Positions 60,104 to 64,000 of a stretch of 64,000 bases of DNA are shown here, piece by piece (positions within the stretch are counted from its first letter, which is position 1; every line of letters starts with the position of its first letter). The notes below the pieces were generated by a model. That model was not told the origin of the DNA and did no database searches. It saw only the letters and a program-made list of their open reading frames with translations. The position numbers and the translations under genes are program-made. This DNA comes from Oikopleura dioica (lineage: Eukaryota; Chordata; Appendicularia; Copelata; Oikopleuridae), in contig OU015570.1 in the NCBI GenBank assembly GCA_907165135.1, positions 2,445,525 to 2,509,524 on the forward strand. Reading direction: 5' to 3'.

Positions 60104-61000
60104 TTTACTTGCGCTCTTTTTGGCCTAGACGGGGGCTTGGTGTCCAATGCTCCTCACATTCCTGTTCATTTGGGAGCGATGCAACAAGCAGTTCAATTTC
60201 AACTTTCTGTTCAAAAATCTCTCGTCCCCGGAGACGTCATTCTTTCAAACCACTCCGAAGCAGGAGGAAGTCATTTGCCAGATTTAACGGTCATTACTCC
60301 AGTTTTTATCGATTCAGATAACAAGCCAAGCTTTTTCATTGCCAACAGAGGTCACCATGCTGATATTGGTGGGCTTACTCCAGGTTCTATGCCGCCAATG
60401 TCGACGAGTATTAATGAAGAAGGCGCGATTTTTAGGTACTCGGAAAGTAACTTGGTCAAGATTTTTTTCCTAAGAAAATTTATGGTTCAAACTAAGAACC
60501 ATAAATCTCGAAAAAAAATTATCGTTATGAAATTTTTGGATTTATGGCTATGAGCAACAATTGTTGCATTTGCTGATCTTACTTTTAAGGTCCTTCAAAA
60601 TCGTCTCAGCTGGCGACTTCCAAGAGTCTGCCCTGATCGCCCACCTCAACGAGCCCGCAAAACACCCAGGCTGCACCGGAACACAAAATCTATCCGACAA
60701 CCTGGCCGACCTTCACGCTCAAATTGCCGCCAATGTCCGTGGCAGTCAACTTGTAAAGGAACTCATCGAAGAATACTCTTTCCCGAGAGTGTTGAAGTAC
60801 ATGAATTAGATTCAAGCAGCTGCAGAAGATTCTGTAAGAGATTTGCTGAAGAAAAGTGCTGAGAGGATAGGAGCGAGGGTTTTTGAAGCTGAGGATTTGA
60901 TGGATGATGAAAATTGAAAGAGAAATGGACAGAAAACCTTGAGCGGGTGCACTGAATGCACCCGCGTCACGCATAGGGTTAAAGACGCGAAAAGTTTCAG
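60104..61000 (+). pseudogene. 5-oxoprolinase (OPLAH) gene fragment inside the Penelope-like RT
   Basis: The plus strand encodes part of the hydantoinase-B-like half of ATP-dependent 5-oxoprolinase (glutathione/pyroglutamate metabolism): [56 protein letters not shown]. The second exon carries CTGTQNLSDNLADLHAQIAAN. The exons (60104-60435 and 60590-60917) are joined in frame by a 154-bp GT-AG intron (60436-60589). An in-frame TAG near 60808 replaces one residue (after YMN) and the frame then continues to a TGA at 60915-60917. Roughly 215 of about 1,290 residues are present. Being intron-containing, it came from DNA, not from mRNA. TTTACTTG flanks it on both sides. Confidence 0.88.
60943..60965. 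repeat. Perfect 9-bp hairpin after the 5-oxoprolinase fragment
   Basis: GCGGGTGCA-CTGAA-TGCACCCGC. It sits between the end of the oxoprolinase coding match and the junction with the Penelope-like element. Function unknown. Confidence 0.6.
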
Positions 61001-61008
61001 TTTACTTG

Positions 61009-62000
61009 ACTTTGTGCCAATAATTATTGAATCGTCGACGAGTCTGTTATAGAATAATATCATTATTTCTCAATAATTTAGTAATAATAGGGTTTTCAAC
61101 TTTCGCTGCATAAATATTCGCTATGAGTCCACTTATTTGCCCTCCCATGCTTATACCTTGTATTTGTTGAAAGTCTCCCACAAGGGTCTTAAAACTTGTA
61201 AAATCTGTAAGGGTTGCTTTCAAAATAGATTGAAAAAATGATCTTGGTGGTATGTTTGAATCAGGGTTAGAATTAGGGTTATCATAATTATCATCTTTTT
61301 TATGAAAAAACTTATTAGGAAATGCATAAATTTTATCACAAATAAAATTAATTGCTTCGAAAACATTGATATTGTCGTACATTTTGACGATATCTAGGCT
61401 GTAAATACAGTGAATTTTTGGGTTCAATTTATTTCTTATATTAGTCAAATTAGTTTTAAGTTGTTTAATGTCTCGAATTTGAAATTTACAGAAGCCTTCT
61501 AACTTTTTAAGAATTGGTAAAAGATAGAATTGTTCTATATTTGATGAAATAGCATTTCTTCCGCTAACAATTAATCGAAGGGGTTTATTTTCTTTCAATT
61601 TTTTGCTTATGCGAAAGCCGATTCTGCTATTGAAATTTGGTTTTATTTGTTTTTCTAATTTATCACTTATGTATGGTTTCAGCATTTTAATAATATTATT
61701 TATTCGAAAATAATTAAGTTCTGTGTGATCATGTGTAATTTGTTTATAATTATTTGTTGTGAGAATGTCCAAAAATTTATTATTGTAATACTCTAATGAG
61801 CAAAATCGCAAATTTTCAAATTTATCTACATTTATGAATTAGTAATCGGGGTGTTTCGCAAGAAAATCCTTTAGGACTTAAGCGTCATTAGATGAAGAAT
61901 AACTTTTTCGTAAAAAATGAAATTGAGTTTTAAGCTTTGTTTTAATTTCATCTATTTCTAGCGCGTCCAATTTTAAATCTTTGCAATACTTTAACACTGT
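61009..62000 (-). pseudogene. Penelope-like element, RT N-terminal and palm
   Basis: The minus-strand ORF 61811-61047 carries KPLRLIVSGRNAISS, CIYSLDIVKMYDNINVFEA (motif A with Asp) and QGISMGGQISGLIANIYA (motif B). A one-base frameshift at about 61050 separates it from FYNRLVDDSIII (motif C, VDD) in the next frame. Upstream of 61811 the frame continues with FLAKHPDY and INVDKFENLRF-type residues, broken by TAA codons near 61840 and 61879. After about 61009 the RT is interrupted by the 5-oxoprolinase fragment and resumes at 60103. Confidence 0.85.
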
Positions 62001-64000
62001 ACGTGTTTCTCACAGTACATAAGTTGGATAACTAATTGCGTTTATCGTATTCGCGAGCGGGAATACAAATAGTGAGCGACGAACGTTGTGTTAAAAAGAG
62101 CAAGTTTTATTGTGGTGTCTCTGAGTAAAAAGTAGTGTTGTGTGTGATGTGTGTGAACTGTGTCAGTGAGAAATAAGATCGTTTATATATGGTTTTCATA
62201 AACCGTGGTGAGCTGTTAGATCGTGGTGAGTGACTTTTTCGTGAGTCGTGAGTTGATCCTTGTTCGTGGTGAACTGTGCTTTCGCGGTTTGCGGCGGAGC
62301 GTTTGCGCGTGGTAAAAGGCGCGTCGCGAGTCGTGAATAGAGCTTCGCGGGTCGTAAACTGCGCGCGGCGCGGCGCGGTGAACTCAAGTGGCGGATGACT
62401 AATGAGAAACACTACATAATTCCTCCTCCATTTATTTTTAGATCGTTTGTCTTTCTGGTAGAGGAATGTCCTGTGTTTGATAGCCAATAATTTCATCGAG
62501 TGAATTTTGTCCATAAGCAGTGATTGTTTGGAAAGAATCGTTTTCCATTAGGTTGTCAGCATCAACGGGCGGCTATCGAGCAAGATCAACCGGAACGTAG
62601 TTGATTGTTGAGTTTTCTTTCGATGAACTGTATTTCTGAACGAGCGGAGGTGTTTGTTGGTGAGTCTCTTAACCCAAGGTGTTTCAGGTTTTCGTGTATT
62701 ATGAAGGTGACCTAAGATTTCAGAATTCGTAGATCGGTTATTTCGATATTTTCAAGTCTTTTCCAAGCAGACCTTTGTTTCGCCCATTTCCTTGCATATT
62801 CGGAGACAATACAATTTCTTGTTTCAGGATTTCCTTCTTGAGCGGTGAGTAGGAGGCTTTTGCAGGAAAAGATGAGGAGACACTTCAGATTACTGTCGAT
62901 CGTGCTGAGATTGAGCGATTTTTGAGTCAAGATTTGGAACCAATTTGTCTTTTTCTTGATAGATACTTCAATTTCTTCGAGAAGCTCTCTGATTACTAGA
63001 GTTTTCTCACAATTGATTTCTTCCACAATCGGTATTTTTATTCCCATGACAAAATTCAGCGCGAATTGTTGGTATCTTCGTTTTATGCAGCATCTCTGAA
63101 GGTGGAAAATATCTGTTTCAAGATTTGTCGGCATTCTTCAGCGTGTACGTCTTCTTCAAGGATCTAAGCACTTTTCATCTCAATAATTTCCGGACTTTCT
63201 CTTCTTGCAATTTGAAACACGGGATGATTATAAGAACTGTGACTCCCGTGGTTGATCTGAAAGCTTCGTATCTTCTTAGTTAGATCGTTTTCGGCTTTGG
63301 CTTGTTTCAGTCGGGGCACTTACATTTCGACGATGGGGAGATAGGGATGTGACGACGGGTCCCCTTTTGTCCTGGCGCGGGAAATTTACGAGCGTTGCAG
63401 CGCGTCGAGCTGTTTTTCCTGTTTGAACAGCAATTTTCATTGATTTGGATTCTCGATTGCGGAGCAGCGTGAAGTTTTCGAAAACCAAGTGAGCAATTGA
63501 GCATTTGTGAGCAAACGAGCAGTTTTCTCTTTCCTCTTCTTCTTTCCCCCCTTTTAGAATAAGGACATTCGCATCGTTCCATTTGAGCTGGGAGAATGCG
63601 TAGAGAGCATTTTTCGAATACGGTGATTTGGCAACTGCACACATTGCCAACATCTGCGGAATAACGGCGCAAGGTTAAAAGTAGCGGTGCAAGTAGAGGG
63701 CGCCAGTAACTTGAACATAATGAGCTTCAAAATCGTCGGTGAGCAGCTTCAAAAGAATAAACTTCGCTGATTGAGAGGACAATTCAATAAGCATCAAAAT
63801 CGTCTATGAGCAACTTGATAAGAATCAGCTTATTTGATTAAGAGGACGACTTCATGAGCGTAAAAATCGTTTGTGAGCTTGATTGTTGCTTGATTGTTAG
63901 AGAAGACGATCCCATGAACGTCATAATCGTCTTTGATTATGAATTGAGCAGACGGTCCCATGAGCGAGCAGAAACGTCTTTGAACAACTTGATCTCGATC
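62001..64000. other. no recognised gene; possible LTR/promoter near 62.0-62.5 kb
   Basis: On the minus strand a TATATAAACGAT TATA box (about 62185-62196) and AATAAAAC (about 62110) suggest an LTR or promoter pointing left toward the Penelope-like element. A GC-rich run of (G)TCGTGA(A/G)-like units (62215-62390) precedes it. Minus-strand ORFs at 62712-63134 and 63276-63672 show no recognisable domain. At 63.7-64.0 kb a degenerate repeat of about 75 bp (GAGCxTxAAAATCGTCTxTGAGCAxCTTGA) occurs four to five times. Confidence 0.4.
63720..63990. repeat. Degenerate tandem repeat of about 70-80 bp
   Basis: AAAATCGTC(G/T)(A/G)TGAGCA recurs near 63730, 63798, 63862, 63922 and (as GAAACGTCTTTGAACAAC) 63970, interspersed with GAGGACGA(C/T)TTCATGAGCG-like sequence. 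It continues to the window edge. Confidence 0.55.

Noticed and set aside
60812-61063. Minus-strand ORF across the oxoprolinase junction
   Set aside because: Only its first 25 residues match the Penelope-like RT; the rest is the antisense of the oxoprolinase insert.

Overview
This is a eukaryotic, almost certainly metazoan, window made mostly of stacked transposable elements. The coding signals are several Ty3/gypsy-like LTR elements, one carrying an envelope gene; a Penelope-like element with a GIY-YIG endonuclease; a tRNA-derived SINE; and many short terminal-inverted-repeat (TIR) elements. Canonical GT-AG introns of about 39-154 bp, TTAGGG-type interstitial repeats and env-bearing gypsy elements fit a compact-genome animal. 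My best guess is a larvacean tunicate (Oikopleura/Fritillaria type), but this is inference. There are no rRNA genes and no convincing tRNA genes.

Layout. 0-4 kb: a decayed minus-strand gag-pol fragment. 4.0-5.0 kb: small TA-flanked MITEs. 5.15-10.03 kb: a minus-strand gypsy element with a nearly readable Gag, RT and integrase but several lesions. 11.5-12.4 kb: a 959-bp element with perfect 26-bp inverted ends. 12.5-31.2 kb: a plus-strand gypsy element that is the host for at least four later insertions. The largest insertion is an 11.5-kb env-bearing element (14,852-26,361, minus strand) with identical 156-bp LTRs and a 5-bp target duplication. A TA-flanked element sits exactly in the host RT catalytic box. 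31.9-38.0 kb: non-mobile, intron-containing coding sequence of unknown function plus two RING-finger ORFs; one exon is split by a 2.9-kb foldback element with a 9-bp target duplication. 38.3-39.0 kb: a 6-unit tandem array. 39.9-42.7 kb: a second foldback element with a 9-bp duplication, inserted in an exon of an unknown gene, then a decayed pogo-like element holding a hAT-like MITE. 43-48 kb: foldback and minisatellite-rich repeats. 49.3-55.9 kb: a young gypsy element with 616-bp LTRs. 58.7-62.0 kb: a Penelope-like element interrupted by an intron-containing fragment of a 5-oxoprolinase gene. 62-64 kb: no recognised gene.

The most unusual unit is the env-bearing element. Downstream of gag, pol and env, before its 3' LTR, it carries three further ORFs: a proline-rich 175-aa ORF, a 278-aa ORF, and on the opposite strand a 153-aa ORF readable only by removing two tiny GT-AG introns. 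An antisense gene keeps its introns through retrotransposition because they are not spliced from the sense genomic RNA. This accessory block therefore resembles that of a complex retrovirus and is the best candidate here for an undescribed system. The 278-aa and 153-aa genes diverge from a shared 470-bp spacer containing an inverted 8-bp motif.

Coordinates of inserts and duplications were read by eye from exact flanking repeats. Family assignments rest on visible motifs only; no alignment or database search was run.
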